Made by a program: the position numbers and the translations under genes. From assembly GCF_039543385.1 (NCBI RefSeq), contig NZ_BAABJQ010000031.1:1-64000 (forward strand): a stretch of 64,000 bases of DNA. Reading direction: 5' to 3'. The stretch comes from Rugosimonospora acidiphila (lineage in GTDB: Bacteria; Actinomycetota; Actinomycetes; Mycobacteriales; Micromonosporaceae). This document shows, one piece after another, positions 26,010 to 35,092 of this stretch (within the stretch, counting starts at the first letter, position 1; each line of letters begins with the position of its first letter). The notes under the pieces were generated by a model, which saw only the letters and a list, made by a program, of their open reading frames with translations, was not told where the DNA came from and searched no databases.

Positions 26010-27347
26010 TCAGCGCCAGCCGACGTCGATGCGCTGGCCCCGCTCGTCGAAGAAGTGCAGCGCCTCCATGCGCACCGACACCGCCAGCGGGTGCCCGTTG
26101 CCCACGGCCGGGTACGGCGCGAGCCGCACCGCCAGCTCCGCCGGACGCCGGTGGTGCCGGCCGGGGTCGCTGAACACCCCCTCGAAGTTGCGCCCGCCCG
26201 GCGCCGGCTTGCCGGCTGGAGCGTGGCCACCCACGCCGGCGCCGACCAGCTCCTCCTCGCCGCCCCGACCGGCCACCCGGCGCACCAGATTGCCGAACCG
26301 GCGCAGGCCGCGCGGGCCGGTGACTTCCGGAGGGGTACCGCCGATGTCGTCGACGACCACCGCGTACGCGCCGATGTCCAGGAACGCCAGCGACTCGTGG
26401 CCGTGGTGTTCGAGGTAGCGGATGCGCCCGCGCAGCACATCCCCCTGGGTGTCGATCGGTACCGGCACCAGCGCCTCGGCCCGCATCCCCACCACTATCC
26501 GCTCGCCGTGATAGTGCGCCACCGCCCTGGCCCGGATGTCGTTCCACGGCAGGTACAGCGTCTGCTCACCCATGTGCAGCGCGATGTGCCGGTCGAGGTG
26601 CACGTAGACCTGCGCCTCCAGCAGGTTCATCCGCGGGGCGCCGAGGAAGGCCGCGACGTACAGGGTGGCCGGGCGGCCGTACACCTGGGTCGGGGTACCG
26701 ACGTCCTGCAGCACGCCGCGCCGCATGATGGCGACCCGGTCGGCCATGGTCAGCGCCTCGGCCTGGTCGTGGGTGACGTAGAGCGTCGTGACGCCGAGCT
26801 CACGGGTCAGCCCGGAGATCTCGGCGCGCAGCTCGGCCCGTAGTCCACTGTCCAGATTGGACAGTGGCTCGTCCATGAGGAACAGGCCGGGCCGGCGCAC
26901 GATGGCCCGCCCCATCGCCACCCGCTGCCGCTGGCCGCCGGACAACTGCGACGGCCGGCGGGCCAGCACGTCGCCGATGCCCAGCGCGCTGGCCACGTCG
27001 GCCACCCGCTCCGAGCGTGGCTCCGGGTCCACTCCGGACAGTCGCAGCGGAAAGCCGATGTTGTCGCCCACCGTCATGTGCGGATAGAGGGCGAAGTCCT
27101 GGAAGACCATGGCTATCTTGCGGTCGCGCGGCGCCAGGTCGTTGGCGAGCTCACCGTTGAGCACGACCGCGCCGGAGCTCGGATCCTCCAGACCGGCCAC
27201 CATCCGCAGGACCGTCGACTTGCCACAGCCGGAGGGTCCCAACAGCACCATGAATTCACCGTCGCCAACGTCGAGACTCACGTTGTCAACCGCGATAGTG
27301 CCGTCCGGGAACACCTTTGTCACGTCTTTGAGCGCGACGGTCGCCAC
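26010..27347 (-). CDS. Sugar ABC transporter ATPase (MsmK/UgpC type)
   Basis: 445 residues from GTG 27347, placed behind GGGAGGTG. Walker A is GPSGCGKST at 37-45; the Q-loop is VFQDFALYPHM; the ABC signature is LSGGQRQRVAMGRA; Walker B is LFLMDEPLSNLD; the switch His lies in YVTHDQAEA. The C-terminal part is a TOBE/MalK-like regulatory region, interrupted by a poorly conserved Gly-rich insert (about 330-375). No permease or binding protein is adjacent, so it probably energises several carbohydrate importers encoded elsewhere, as MsiK does in streptomycetes. It is downstream of the serine dehydratase on the same strand. Confidence 0.92.
   Translation of the reverse strand: MATVALKDVTKVFPDGTIAVDNVSLDVGDGEFMVLLGPSGCGKSTVLRMVAGLEDPSSGAVVLNGELANDLAPRDRKIAMVFQDFALYPHMTVGDNIGFPLRLSGVDPEPRSERVADVASALGIGDVLARRPSQLSGGQRQRVAMGRAIVRRPGLFLMDEPLSNLDSGLRAELRAEISGLTRELGVTTLYVTHDQAEALTMADRVAIMRRGVLQDVGTPTQVYGRPATLYVAAFLGAPRMNLLEAQVYVHLDRHIALHMGEQTLYLPWNDIRARAVAHYHGERIVVGMRAEALVPVPIDTQGDVLRGRIRYLEHHGHESLAFLDIGAYAVVVDDIGGTPPEVTGPRGLRRFGNLVRRVAGRGGEEELVGAGVGGHAPAGKPAPGGRNFEGVFSDPGRHHRRPAELAVRLAPYPAVGNGHPLAVSVRMEALHFFDERGQRIDVGWR
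26845..26867. repeat. Longest copy of the interrupted palindrome (10-bp arms)
   Basis: CCACTGTCCA and its exact complement are separated by 3 bases (GAT). The core is GTCCA-N3-TGGAC. It lies inside the ABC ATPase gene, over the codons just after Walker B (EPLSNLDSG). Confidence 0.75.
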
Positions 27348-27487
27348 CCCCGTCACCTCCCGGGCGCTAAAAGAGTCAGCAGGCCAGCAACCCACCCCGA
27401 GTCATGTACTGTTACGAAGAGTGTTGAGTTTGGCCATCGGGTAAACGTGCCATCTTGAGTTCGTAATCGTCCGGTAACCGGGCCCGT

Positions 27488-28849
27488 TTAGCACTCAATC
27501 ACGTTTACCGCGAGTCCGCCACGTGCGGTCTCCTTGTACTTCACCTTCATGTCGGCGCCGGTTTCGCGCATCGTCTTGATTACCTTGTCGAGTGACACAT
27601 AGTGTTCGCCGTCACCACGGAGAGCCATTCTTGACGCGGTAATCGCCTTGATGCTCGCGACCGCATTGCGCTCGATGCACGGGATCTGCACGAGACCGCC
27701 GACCGGATCGCAGGTCAGCCCGAGATTGTGCTCCATCGCTATCTCGGCCGCGTTCTCCACCTGACCCGGGGACCCACCCAACACCTCGGTCAGCCCCGCC
27801 GCGGCCATCGAGCAGGCCGAACCGACCTCGCCCTGGCAGCCGACCTCGGCACCGGAGATCGAGGCGTTCTCCTTGAAGAGCACGCCGATCGCGCCGGCGG
27901 CCAGCAGGAACCGCACCACCCCGTCCTCGTCCGCGCCCGGCACGAACCTGGTGTAGTAGTGCAGCACCGCCGGGATGATGCCGGCGGCGCCGTTGGTCGG
28001 GGCGGTCACCACCCGCCCGCCCGCGGCATTTTCCTCGTTGACCGCGAGGGCGAACAGGGTCACCCAGTCCATCACCCGCAGCGGGTCGGTGGCGAAGTGC
28101 TCGGACTCCAGCGTGCGGCGCAACTCCGCGGCCCGGCGCCGGACCTTCAGCCCGCCCGGCAGCGCGCCGTCCGCCCGGCAGCCACGCTCCACGCAGTCCT
28201 GCATCACCCGCCAGATGTGGCGCAGCCCGGACCGCACCTCCGCCTCGCCCCGCCAGGACAGCTCGTTGGCGAGCATCACCTCGCCGATCGAACGCCCCGA
28301 CGACCGGGCCTGGTCGAGCAGTTCGGCGCTGGTCCGGAACGGGTACGCGACGGGGGTGTCGTCGGGGCGCAGGGCGCCCGTCGCCTCGTCGACCACGAAG
28401 CCCCCGCCGACCGAGTAGTACGTCCGCTCGGCCAGCACGCCACCGGCGGCGTCCAGTGCGGTGAACACCATCCCGTTGGGGTGGAACGGCAGCGTACGGC
28501 GCCGGTGCAGGGTCAGGTCGCGATCGGCGTCGAACACCAACTCGTGCGCGTTCAGCAGCGACAGCCGGCCCTCGGCACGGACGGCGGCGACCCGGGCGGC
28601 GACCGCGTCGGTGTCCACGGTCTCGGGGTCCTCGCCGGCCAGCCCCAGAATCACCGCCCGGTCGCTGCCGTGGCCGTGCCCGGTCGCGCCGAGCGACCCG
28701 AACAGCTCCGCCCGTACCCGGTCGACGTGCGACAGGATTCCCTCGGCCTTCAGCGCGGCGGCGAAGGTACGGGCCGCCCGCATGGGCCCGACGGTGTGCG
28801 AGCTGGATGGGCCTATGCCGACCTTGAAAAGATCGAAGACACTGATCAC
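27488..28849 (-). CDS. sdaA: L-serine ammonia-lyase (L-serine dehydratase)
   Basis: 453 residues, the single-chain form in which the beta and alpha domains are joined. It opens with MISVFDLFKVGIGPSSSHTVGPMRAA, the typical start. Cysteines for the [4Fe-4S] cluster occur in GCQGEVGSACSMAAAG and in LTCDPVGGLVQIPCIERNA. It converts L-serine to pyruvate and ammonia in the cytoplasm. The 183 bases upstream contain repeated CCACGGGTCCGG elements; I looked for a glycine riboswitch there and saw none. serC, which makes a serine precursor, lies in the same window but is not linked. Confidence 0.95.
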   Translation of the reverse strand: MISVFDLFKVGIGPSSSHTVGPMRAARTFAAALKAEGILSHVDRVRAELFGSLGATGHGHGSDRAVILGLAGEDPETVDTDAVAARVAAVRAEGRLSLLNAHELVFDADRDLTLHRRRTLPFHPNGMVFTALDAAGGVLAERTYYSVGGGFVVDEATGALRPDDTPVAYPFRTSAELLDQARSSGRSIGEVMLANELSWRGEAEVRSGLRHIWRVMQDCVERGCRADGALPGGLKVRRRAAELRRTLESEHFATDPLRVMDWVTLFALAVNEENAAGGRVVTAPTNGAAGIIPAVLHYYTRFVPGADEDGVVRFLLAAGAIGVLFKENASISGAEVGCQGEVGSACSMAAAGLTEVLGGSPGQVENAAEIAMEHNLGLTCDPVGGLVQIPCIERNAVASIKAITASRMALRGDGEHYVSLDKVIKTMRETGADMKVKYKETARGGLAVNVIEC

Positions 28850-29032
28850 CGCTGGTCCCTCTTCGCCGCGCCGGCGACGCCGTTGTCGCCGGACGGACGC
28901 GAGCCTACCCGCCGATCTCCGTCCCGGCCCGGACCACGGGTCCGGCCACCGGTGCCGGCCACGGGTCCGGGCTACCGATCACCCACGGCCCCGGGCCGCC
29001 ATGCCCCAGGGCAGCCGGGCCGGGCTCGGGCG

Positions 29033-29905
29033 CTACGGCGCCGCGAAGGTCACGGTGATGCTGGTATAGCCCAGCGACCGCAGCAGCTGCTCCAGCATCT
29101 GCTTGGTGTTGTCCTCCGCCCGCTGCGCCAGCCCGCTGTCCTTGGCGGACTGCTCGATCCTCTGCTCACCGAGCTGGTACAGCTCCTGCTGCTTGTTCTG
29201 GTCGCCGCCGAAGAAGTCGCCGACCCGGTTGACCAGGCCCTTCTGGGTGGCGAACACGTAGCTCTTGCTGTTGTCGATGTTGGCCTTGCCGAGCTGGGCG
29301 GCGGGCAGCTTCACGGTCGCGGTCTTGTGATCCGGGGAGTCGGTGATGTCGCCCTGGCCGATGTTGCTGAAGTCGACGTACGCGTCGACCGAGCCGACGC
29401 AGACGAACAGGCTGCGGTCGTTGAAGATGATGTCCGGGATGAACTTCTTGTCCTGCTGGACGTCGATGACCTCTTGGAAGTTGCCGCTGGCGGCGTCGAA
29501 CCTGGCCAGGTCCTGGATGGACAACAGCAGGGTGGGCTGGCTGCGGTCGGTCTTCTTGCTGGCGAACGGGTTGTGGAAGCTGGGCAGCAGCCCGGTCGCC
29601 TTCAGCCCGAGGCCCAGGACGATGACCACCGCCAGCACCCCGGCGAGCCAGAACAGGCAGCCACCCGGTCGGCGGCGCGCGACCGGCTCGCCCGGGTAGC
29701 CGTCATCGTCGCCCGCCCCGGGTTCGGGCCGGGTCAGCGTGCGGACCGGCTCTCGTCCCTGGGCGCTGTCAGGCCACCCGGTGCCGGTGTCGATCTCCGG
29801 CAGCGCCGAGGTGGGGTGCGGTTCGATGCCTGAGGCAGGTTGCCGCACGGTCGGCTCATCGGGCAACCCCGCCCGACCGGGCTCATACGACGGGTCCGAT
29901 CCCAT
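29033..29905 (-). CDS. DUF4230 membrane-anchored protein
   Basis: 290 residues from ATG 29905, which has GGGAGAG 8 bases upstream. A hydrophilic N-terminus (about 1-80, rich in Pro, Asp and Gly) precedes one membrane helix (about 87-107: GGCLFWLAGVLAVVIVLGLG). The C-terminal DUF4230 domain (about 130-285) contains SIQDLARFDAASGNFQEVIDVQQDKKFIPD and LGKANIDNSKSYVFATQKGLVNRVGDFF. The domain should lie outside the membrane. Function of the family is not known; it is widespread in bacteria. Confidence 0.85.
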   Translation of the reverse strand: MGSDPSYEPGRAGLPDEPTVRQPASGIEPHPTSALPEIDTGTGWPDSAQGREPVRTLTRPEPGAGDDDGYPGEPVARRRPGGCLFWLAGVLAVVIVLGLGLKATGLLPSFHNPFASKKTDRSQPTLLLSIQDLARFDAASGNFQEVIDVQQDKKFIPDIIFNDRSLFVCVGSVDAYVDFSNIGQGDITDSPDHKTATVKLPAAQLGKANIDNSKSYVFATQKGLVNRVGDFFGGDQNKQQELYQLGEQRIEQSAKDSGLAQRAEDNTKQMLEQLLRSLGYTSITVTFAAP

Positions 29906-29976
29906 GGCCAGCTCTCCCGTCCTGATCGAGTTATGACCACAGGGTAAGGGGACGGTGCGACAGTCGCGACCGGAGA

Positions 29977-31155
29977 CTACGCGAAGGCCGACAAACCAGT
30001 CAGCTTCTGGCCGATGACCAGCTGATGGATCTCCGAGGTGCCCTCGTAGGTGAGCACGCTCTCCAGGTTGTTCGCGTGGCGCAGGATCGGGTACTCGCCG
30101 CTGATCCCGTTCGCGCCGAGGATGGTGCGGCACTGCCGGGCGATCGCGATCGCCTCCCGCACGTTGTTGAGCTTGCCGACGCTGACCTGCTCCGGCGTCA
30201 TCGACCCGGCGTCGGCCCGGCGGCCGAGGTGCAGCGCGAGCAGGTACCCCTTCTGCAGCTCGAGCGCCATGTCGGCGAGCTTCTCCTGGGTCAGCTGGAA
30301 CCCGGCGAGCGGCCGGCCGAACTGCTCCCGGCTCAGCGCGTAGTCCAGCGCCACGGACAGGCAGTCACGGGCCGCGCCCAGCGCGCCCCACACGATGCCG
30401 TACCGCGCCTGGGTCAGGCAGGACAGCGGCGCGCGCAGACCGCGCGCCTCGGGCAGCCGGGCGGAGGCCGGCAGCCGCACCTCGTCGAGCACTATCTCGC
30501 CGGTCGACGACGCGCGCAGGGACATCTTGTGCCCGATCTCCCGCGCGGTGAAACCCGGCGTGCCGGTGGGCACCACGAACCCGAGGACGCCCTCGGGGCC
30601 ACGCGCCCAGATCACCGCCACGTCGGCGACCGGCGCGTTCGTGATCCACATCTTGCCGCCGGAGAGCACCCAGTCGTCGCCGTCCGGACGGGCGCGGGTC
30701 ACCATCGACGCCGGGTCCGAGCCGTGATCGGGCTCGGTCAGCCCGAAGCAGCCAACCGACTCACCGGCCGCCATCGAGGGCAACCACTCGCGCTTCTGCT
30801 CCTCGCTGCCGTACCGCCAGATCGCGTACATGGCCAGCGAGCCCTGCACGCTGACCATGCTGCGCACCCCGGAATCGGCGGCCTCCAGTTCCAGACAGGC
30901 CAGGCCGTACGCCACGGCGGAGGCGCCGGGGCAGCCGTACCCGGACAGGTGCATGCCGAGCAGCCCCAGCGTGCCGAACTCCTTCATCAGCTCCCGGACC
31001 GGCGCCCGGCCCTGTTCGTACCAGTCGGCCACGAACGGCCGGACCCGCTCGCCGGTCATCCGGCGCACCACGTCCCGGATCTGCATCTCCTCGTCGGAGT
31101 GCAGGGCATCGAGGTTGAGCAGGTCGAGGGCGGCGAGGCGGTCCAGAGATGTCAT
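29977..31155 (-). CDS. Acyl-CoA dehydrogenase, glutaryl-CoA dehydrogenase-like
   Basis: 392 residues from ATG 31155, behind AGGAAG. All three acyl-CoA dehydrogenase domains are present: helical N-terminus, flavin-binding GCFGLTEPDHGSDPASM and KMWITNAPVADV, and the C-terminal domain with SREQFGRPLAGFQLTQEKLADM. The catalytic Glu is in LTYEGTSEIHQLVIG. The overall pattern, including the GANGISGEYPILRHANNLESV segment, fits glutaryl-CoA dehydrogenase, which oxidises and decarboxylates glutaryl-CoA to crotonyl-CoA in lysine or tryptophan breakdown. Closely related short-chain enzymes are possible. No ETF genes are nearby. Confidence 0.9.
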   Translation of the reverse strand: MTSLDRLAALDLLNLDALHSDEEMQIRDVVRRMTGERVRPFVADWYEQGRAPVRELMKEFGTLGLLGMHLSGYGCPGASAVAYGLACLELEAADSGVRSMVSVQGSLAMYAIWRYGSEEQKREWLPSMAAGESVGCFGLTEPDHGSDPASMVTRARPDGDDWVLSGGKMWITNAPVADVAVIWARGPEGVLGFVVPTGTPGFTAREIGHKMSLRASSTGEIVLDEVRLPASARLPEARGLRAPLSCLTQARYGIVWGALGAARDCLSVALDYALSREQFGRPLAGFQLTQEKLADMALELQKGYLLALHLGRRADAGSMTPEQVSVGKLNNVREAIAIARQCRTILGANGISGEYPILRHANNLESVLTYEGTSEIHQLVIGQKLTGLSAFA

Positions 31156-31170
31156 CGGCACTTCCTGAGC

Positions 31171-31470
31171 TCATCCCCGGGGCAGGGCGAGCACCCGGGC
31201 GTGAATCGTGGTGCGCTGCTGCAACGCGGCCCGCAGCGCGCGGTGCAGGCCGTCTTCCAGGTACAGCCCACCCTCCCACTGCACGACGTGCGGGAACAGG
31301 TCGCCGTAGAACGTGGAGTCCTCGGCCAGCAGCCGGTCGAGGGCGAGCTCGCGCTTGGTGGTGACCAGCTGGTCGAGGCGCACCGGGCGGGGCGGGATCT
31401 CGGCCCACTCCTTCATCGTCAGTTCGTGTTCCGGATACGGACGACCGTCCCGGACCGCCTTGAAGATCAC
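31171..31470 (-). CDS. Conserved hypothetical protein, ParB-fold-like
   Basis: 99 residues from GTG 31470, chosen because GGAGG lies 9 bases upstream; the frame runs on to 31725 without plausible sequence. VRLDQLVTTKRELALDRLL, then VVQWEGGLYLEDGLHRALRAALQ, resembles the ParB/sulfiredoxin pattern (V-x-L-D-x-L, later DG-x-HR) that binds nucleotides or short substrates. No helix-turn-helix follows, so it is not a partition protein. It lies 15 bases upstream of the acyl-CoA dehydrogenase and is probably co-transcribed. Function unknown. Confidence 0.7.
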   Translation of the reverse strand: MIFKAVRDGRPYPEHELTMKEWAEIPPRPVRLDQLVTTKRELALDRLLAEDSTFYGDLFPHVVQWEGGLYLEDGLHRALRAALQQRTTIHARVLALPRG

Positions 31471-31543
31471 GCCGGCCGCCTCCCCCTTCCAGTCCGCTCG
31501 TCCGCTCGTCGCTGCCAGCCAGCGTAGCGACCAGGGGCGGGCA

Positions 31544-32164
31544 TCACGACGCCCCCCAACGACCCCGGTGAACGACGTCGGTGACGCCTCGCCGGCCCCG
31601 CCGCAGCGAAGGTGACCGACGGTCCGGGGCAGGATAGCCCACCGTGATGGCTCCAATAGGGGTGTATTCCGGTGGAACGTCGAAACTCTCCCGAAAGGTT
31701 GCCATCGTCTCGGGGGGAATTCCAAAAAAACACGCGGCGAGCCCGGCGTCCACCGCCCCGAGCAGCATGAGCAGGCTGGCCATTCCCGCGTCGATGTGCC
31801 AGTACGGCACCGGCCAGCGGGCCTCGTCCCGGTCGGTCCAGCCCTTGTCCGGTGCCGCGTACCGGTCCAGGTAGATCTCCCGGTTGGAGTGCGGCACGAC
31901 GATCAGCGGCGCCCGTCGCATGCCGGACAGCCAGGAGTTCTCCGGCTCGCCGGGGGTGGCCGGGGCCGGGGTCGTGGCGGCCCAGAAGCGCTCCCGGTCG
32001 GCCGCGTCCTCGAGCACCAGGAAGCCCCAGCCCTGGGAGAAGCCGGCGGAGGGCGCCCGGATGGCGTACTCCAGCAGCCGGTCGGTCACCTCGGCCGGTA
32101 CCGGCCGGTCCGGGTCGTAGTTGCGCACCATGCGGCGGCGGCGCACGACCGCGTCGAACTCCAT
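31544..32164 (-). CDS. Nitroreductase family flavoprotein
   Basis: 206 residues from ATG 32164. MEFDAVVRRRRMVRNYDPDRPVP is the FMN-phosphate-binding start (R-R-S-x-R-x-[FY]), followed by LLEYAIRAPSAGFSQGWGFLVL, the dimer and flavin contact HIDAGMASLLMLLGAVDAGLAACFFGI, and an end with GAITVGYPAPDRRSPSLRRGRR. These enzymes reduce nitro compounds, quinones or flavins with NAD(P)H. The gene starts 5 bases after the aldose epimerase stop, so both are in one transcript. Substrate unknown. Confidence 0.9.
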   Translation of the reverse strand: MEFDAVVRRRRMVRNYDPDRPVPAEVTDRLLEYAIRAPSAGFSQGWGFLVLEDAADRERFWAATTPAPATPGEPENSWLSGMRRAPLIVVPHSNREIYLDRYAAPDKGWTDRDEARWPVPYWHIDAGMASLLMLLGAVDAGLAACFFGIPPETMATFRESFDVPPEYTPIGAITVGYPAPDRRSPSLRRGRRGVTDVVHRGRWGAS

Positions 32165-32169
32165 CGACG

Positions 32170-33090
32170 TCACCGGCCCGGCGCCGGTGTGATCCCCCAC
32201 GATCCCTGCCAGGTCTGGCCCGGCTCCAGGGTGATCACGTCCCGCCCCGAGTTGAATGCGTCCGGCGGGCAGGTCATCGGCTCGACCGCCACCGAGCGGC
32301 GGGTCCGGGGGGCGGGGGCGGTGTCGGCGGTGTACATCTGCCACCAGCCGAACGCCCCATCGGCCCACACCGTGACCAGCGGTCCACCATCCACAGTGGA
32401 CAATTCCACCCGGGTCCCGCCGGCCGGCACCTCGCCGAAGGCCGTGTTGAGTGGGCTGGCACCGATCGGGCGCGGGCTGGTGAAGTCGTACTCGCTGCCG
32501 GCCACCCGGGCCGCGCCGATCGGCAGGGCCCGGCCGTCCATCAGCAGCCGGCTGCGGGCCGGAACGGACAGCACCACGTCGTCCACCGAGCCGGGCACGG
32601 CCAGGTACGGGTGGGCGCCCAGGCCGAACGGCGCCGGGCGGCCGGACAGGTTGGTCGCCGTGTGGTCGGCGCGCAGGCCCTCGCCGTCCAGGGTCCAGGT
32701 GGTCGTCAGTTGCAGCGTCCACGGGTACCCGGTCTGGGCCGGGAGCCGGTACTCCAGCGTCACCGACGAGTCGGACACCTCGGTCGCCCGCCATGGGGCC
32801 CACCGGACCAGCCCATGGACCGCGTTGTGGTGGATCGGCTCGGACAGGGCCAACTGCTGGGCCTGGCCGCCGAAGGTGTAGCGCCCGTCCCGGATCCGGT
32901 TCGGCCACGGCGCCAGTACCTGGCCGGCACCGCTCGGGCACAGCTCGGACTCCTCGTACCCGTCGACCACGTCACGCCCGGACGATCGATAGGTCCGCAG
33001 CCCACCGCCCACCTCGACCACCACGGCCTCGTGGTCGCCCGATTTGATCATCCACTGCGTGCCCGAGGGTGAGACGGCGCTTGTCTGCAT
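32170..33090 (-). CDS. Aldose 1-epimerase family protein
   Basis: 306 residues from ATG 33090. The beta-sandwich markers are all present: LAPWPNRIRDGRYTFGG (substrate Arg), HHNAVHGLVRW (catalytic His region), GLGAHPYLAVPG (second His), and near the end RRSVAVEPMTCPPDAFNSG, which carries the catalytic base Glu. It interconverts the anomers of aldoses such as glucose or galactose in the cytoplasm. It sits between an MFS exporter and a nitroreductase with gaps of 15 and 5 bases. Confidence 0.93.
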   Translation of the reverse strand: MQTSAVSPSGTQWMIKSGDHEAVVVEVGGGLRTYRSSGRDVVDGYEESELCPSGAGQVLAPWPNRIRDGRYTFGGQAQQLALSEPIHHNAVHGLVRWAPWRATEVSDSSVTLEYRLPAQTGYPWTLQLTTTWTLDGEGLRADHTATNLSGRPAPFGLGAHPYLAVPGSVDDVVLSVPARSRLLMDGRALPIGAARVAGSEYDFTSPRPIGASPLNTAFGEVPAGGTRVELSTVDGGPLVTVWADGAFGWWQMYTADTAPAPRTRRSVAVEPMTCPPDAFNSGRDVITLEPGQTWQGSWGITPAPGR

Positions 33091-33105
33091 GACGGCGACC
33101 CTAGC

Positions 33106-34431
33106 TCAGGGACGGCCCGCAACATAGCGCAGCAAAGAGGGGAAAACCACGGCGAGAACGATGGCCACCACCGAGCACGCCAGGCCGCCACCGACCCAGG
33201 CGGCGCCCAGCCCGAGCGGCACGGCCGTCGCGCCGGCCCGCAGGTCGCCCAGCCGCGGCCCGCCCACGACCACCGCCGTGAACACCCCCTGCATCCGGCC
33301 GCGCAGTTGGTCCGGCGCGTAGGTCTGCAGCATGGTCTGCCGGTAGATCGCGCTGACCAGGTCGGCCGCGCCGCCGACCGCGAGCAGCAGCACGCACAGC
33401 CACAGCGAGTGGGCCAGGCCGGCGGCGGCCACCGCCAGCCCCCAGACCACCACCGCGAAGACCAGTGCGATGCCCTGCCGGCGGACCCGGGCGACCCAGC
33501 CCGAGGTCAGCCCGGCGATCACCGAGCCGAGCGCGATCGAGGCGTACAGCCAGCCGATGCCGCCACCGTGAAACCGCTGCGCCGAGATCGCCGGGAACAG
33601 CGCGCGCGGCTGCGCCAGCACCATGGCCACGATGTCCACCGCGAAGGACATCAGCAGCACCGGGGTCTTGGCCAGATACCGCAGCCCGAACATGACGTCG
33701 GACAGCCGGCCCCGCGACACGACGCCCCCATCTTCGGTCGGCGCGAGCGTCGGCAGCCGGAACGCCGCCCACAGGGCCACTGTGAACGTCAGCGCGTCCA
33801 CCCCGTACGCCCAGGCCACGTTGTACTCGATCAGGACCGCCGCGACCAGCGGCCCGGCGACCGAGGCCGCGGTGCTGGCCGTGTAGTTGAGCGTGTTGGC
33901 CTGCGGCACCTCGTCCTTGTCGACGATCCGGGGAATGATCGCCGAGCGGGTGGGCGAGCTCACCGCCACCGCCGCCGACTGGGCCGCGACCAGGACCAGC
34001 AGCAGGGTCCCGCTGCCGACGCCCAGTACCGCCTGGACCAGCAGGCCCAGGGTGCATATCCACATCAGGACCGAGCTGACGAACAGCAGCCGGCGCCGGT
34101 CCACCGCGTCGGCCAGCGCGCCACCCCACAGCGCGAAGATCAACAGCGGGATCAGCCCGGCCAGCCCCAGGTACCCGACCCACAGCGTCGACTTGGTCAG
34201 CGCGTACATCTGCACGGGCACGGCGACCGCGGTGAACTGGGTACCGAAGAAAGAGGTCGCGTTGCCGATGAACACCCGGCGGTACGCGGGGTGCCGCAGC
34301 GGCCTGATATCGATGGCGAAGCGCCGCCAGCCGGCGTTGACGTCCGATGGAGCCTGAACCTGCGGGTTGCCGCCGGGGTCTGTCTCGTCCCCGCCCGGTC
34401 CGACGATCTCTCTCGCGTCTGTCTCGGTCAC
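33106..34431 (-). CDS. MFS transporter, enterobactin-exporter-like
   Basis: 441 residues with GTG start at 34431. About 12 membrane helices follow a hydrophilic N-terminus of about 50 residues. Signatures include NATSFFGTQFTAVAVPVQMYALT at helix 1, GLIPLLIFALWGGALADAVDRRRLLF (motif A), and a second half-repeat with GWLYASIALGSVIAGLTSGWVARVRRQG. The pattern fits the MFS_3/EntS branch, which exports siderophores or drugs. Substrate unknown. It begins 13 bases after pdxH on the same strand. Confidence 0.92.
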   Translation of the reverse strand: MTETDAREIVGPGGDETDPGGNPQVQAPSDVNAGWRRFAIDIRPLRHPAYRRVFIGNATSFFGTQFTAVAVPVQMYALTKSTLWVGYLGLAGLIPLLIFALWGGALADAVDRRRLLFVSSVLMWICTLGLLVQAVLGVGSGTLLLVLVAAQSAAVAVSSPTRSAIIPRIVDKDEVPQANTLNYTASTAASVAGPLVAAVLIEYNVAWAYGVDALTFTVALWAAFRLPTLAPTEDGGVVSRGRLSDVMFGLRYLAKTPVLLMSFAVDIVAMVLAQPRALFPAISAQRFHGGGIGWLYASIALGSVIAGLTSGWVARVRRQGIALVFAVVVWGLAVAAAGLAHSLWLCVLLLAVGGAADLVSAIYRQTMLQTYAPDQLRGRMQGVFTAVVVGGPRLGDLRAGATAVPLGLGAAWVGGGLACSVVAIVLAVVFPSLLRYVAGRP

Positions 34432-34444
34432 CCGGTGGTTCCCG

Positions 34445-35092
34445 TCACGGCGCCAACCTCTCCACCAGCCATTGGCCGTTCTCGTCTCGCCGGTAGCGGA
34501 GCCGGTCGTGCAACCGGCTCACCCGGCCCTGCCAGAATTCGACGCTGATGGGCAGCACCCGGTACCCGCCCCAGTGCGGGGGCGCCGGCACCTCGTCCGC
34601 CCCGAACCGCTCCTGGGTGGCCTGCCAGGCCTCCTCCAGGGCCGGGCGGCCGGGCAGCGGGTGGGACTGCGGGCTGGCCCAGGCGCCAACCTGGGCGCCG
34701 CGCGGCCGGGTGGCGAAGTATGCCTCGGTCTCCGCGCGGCTGGTCCGCTCGACCGGGCCCATCACGATCACCTGTCGGAAGATCGGGAACCACGGGAAGA
34801 CCAGGCTGGCGTACGGGTTGGCGGTCAGGTCCGTGCCCTTGCGGGACTGGTAGTTGGTGAAGAAGACGAAGCCCCGCTCGTCGTAGTCCTTCAACAGGAC
34901 GGTGCGGCTGCTGGGCTGGCCGGATCCGTCGGCGGTGGCCAGCACCATGGCGTTGGGCTCGGGCAGCCCCGCGGTGATCGTCTCGGCCAGCCATCGGCCG
35001 AACTGGGTCGGCCAATCGGGGGCCAGGTCCGATTCGTCCAACTGTCCGCCGGAGTACTCCCGACGCAGCTCATCGAACGTTCCGGACACCAT
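34445..35092 (-). CDS. pdxH: Pyridoxamine 5'-phosphate oxidase
   Basis: 215 residues from ATG 35092, with GAGAGGG close upstream. FMN- and substrate-binding motifs are complete: PNAMVLATADGSGQPSSRTVLLKDYDERGFVFFTNYQSRKG, then RQVIVMGPVERTS, EFWQGRVSRLHDR and the end LVERLAP. It oxidises pyridoxine or pyridoxamine phosphate to pyridoxal 5'-phosphate. It is divergent from the citrate synthase gene, an arrangement seen in other actinomycetes. PLP made here is the cofactor of SerC encoded a few genes away. Confidence 0.96.
   Translation of the reverse strand: MVSGTFDELRREYSGGQLDESDLAPDWPTQFGRWLAETITAGLPEPNAMVLATADGSGQPSSRTVLLKDYDERGFVFFTNYQSRKGTDLTANPYASLVFPWFPIFRQVIVMGPVERTSRAETEAYFATRPRGAQVGAWASPQSHPLPGRPALEEAWQATQERFGADEVPAPPHWGGYRVLPISVEFWQGRVSRLHDRLRYRRDENGQWLVERLAP

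Noticed and set aside
28850..29032. Glycine riboswitch upstream of sdaA
   Set aside because: The conserved core segments of the glycine aptamer are not present; only GC-rich repeats are seen.
27728..29833. 700-codon open frame antisense to sdaA and the DUF4230 gene
   Set aside because: It spans two unrelated genes and their spacer, which only a composition artefact would do.
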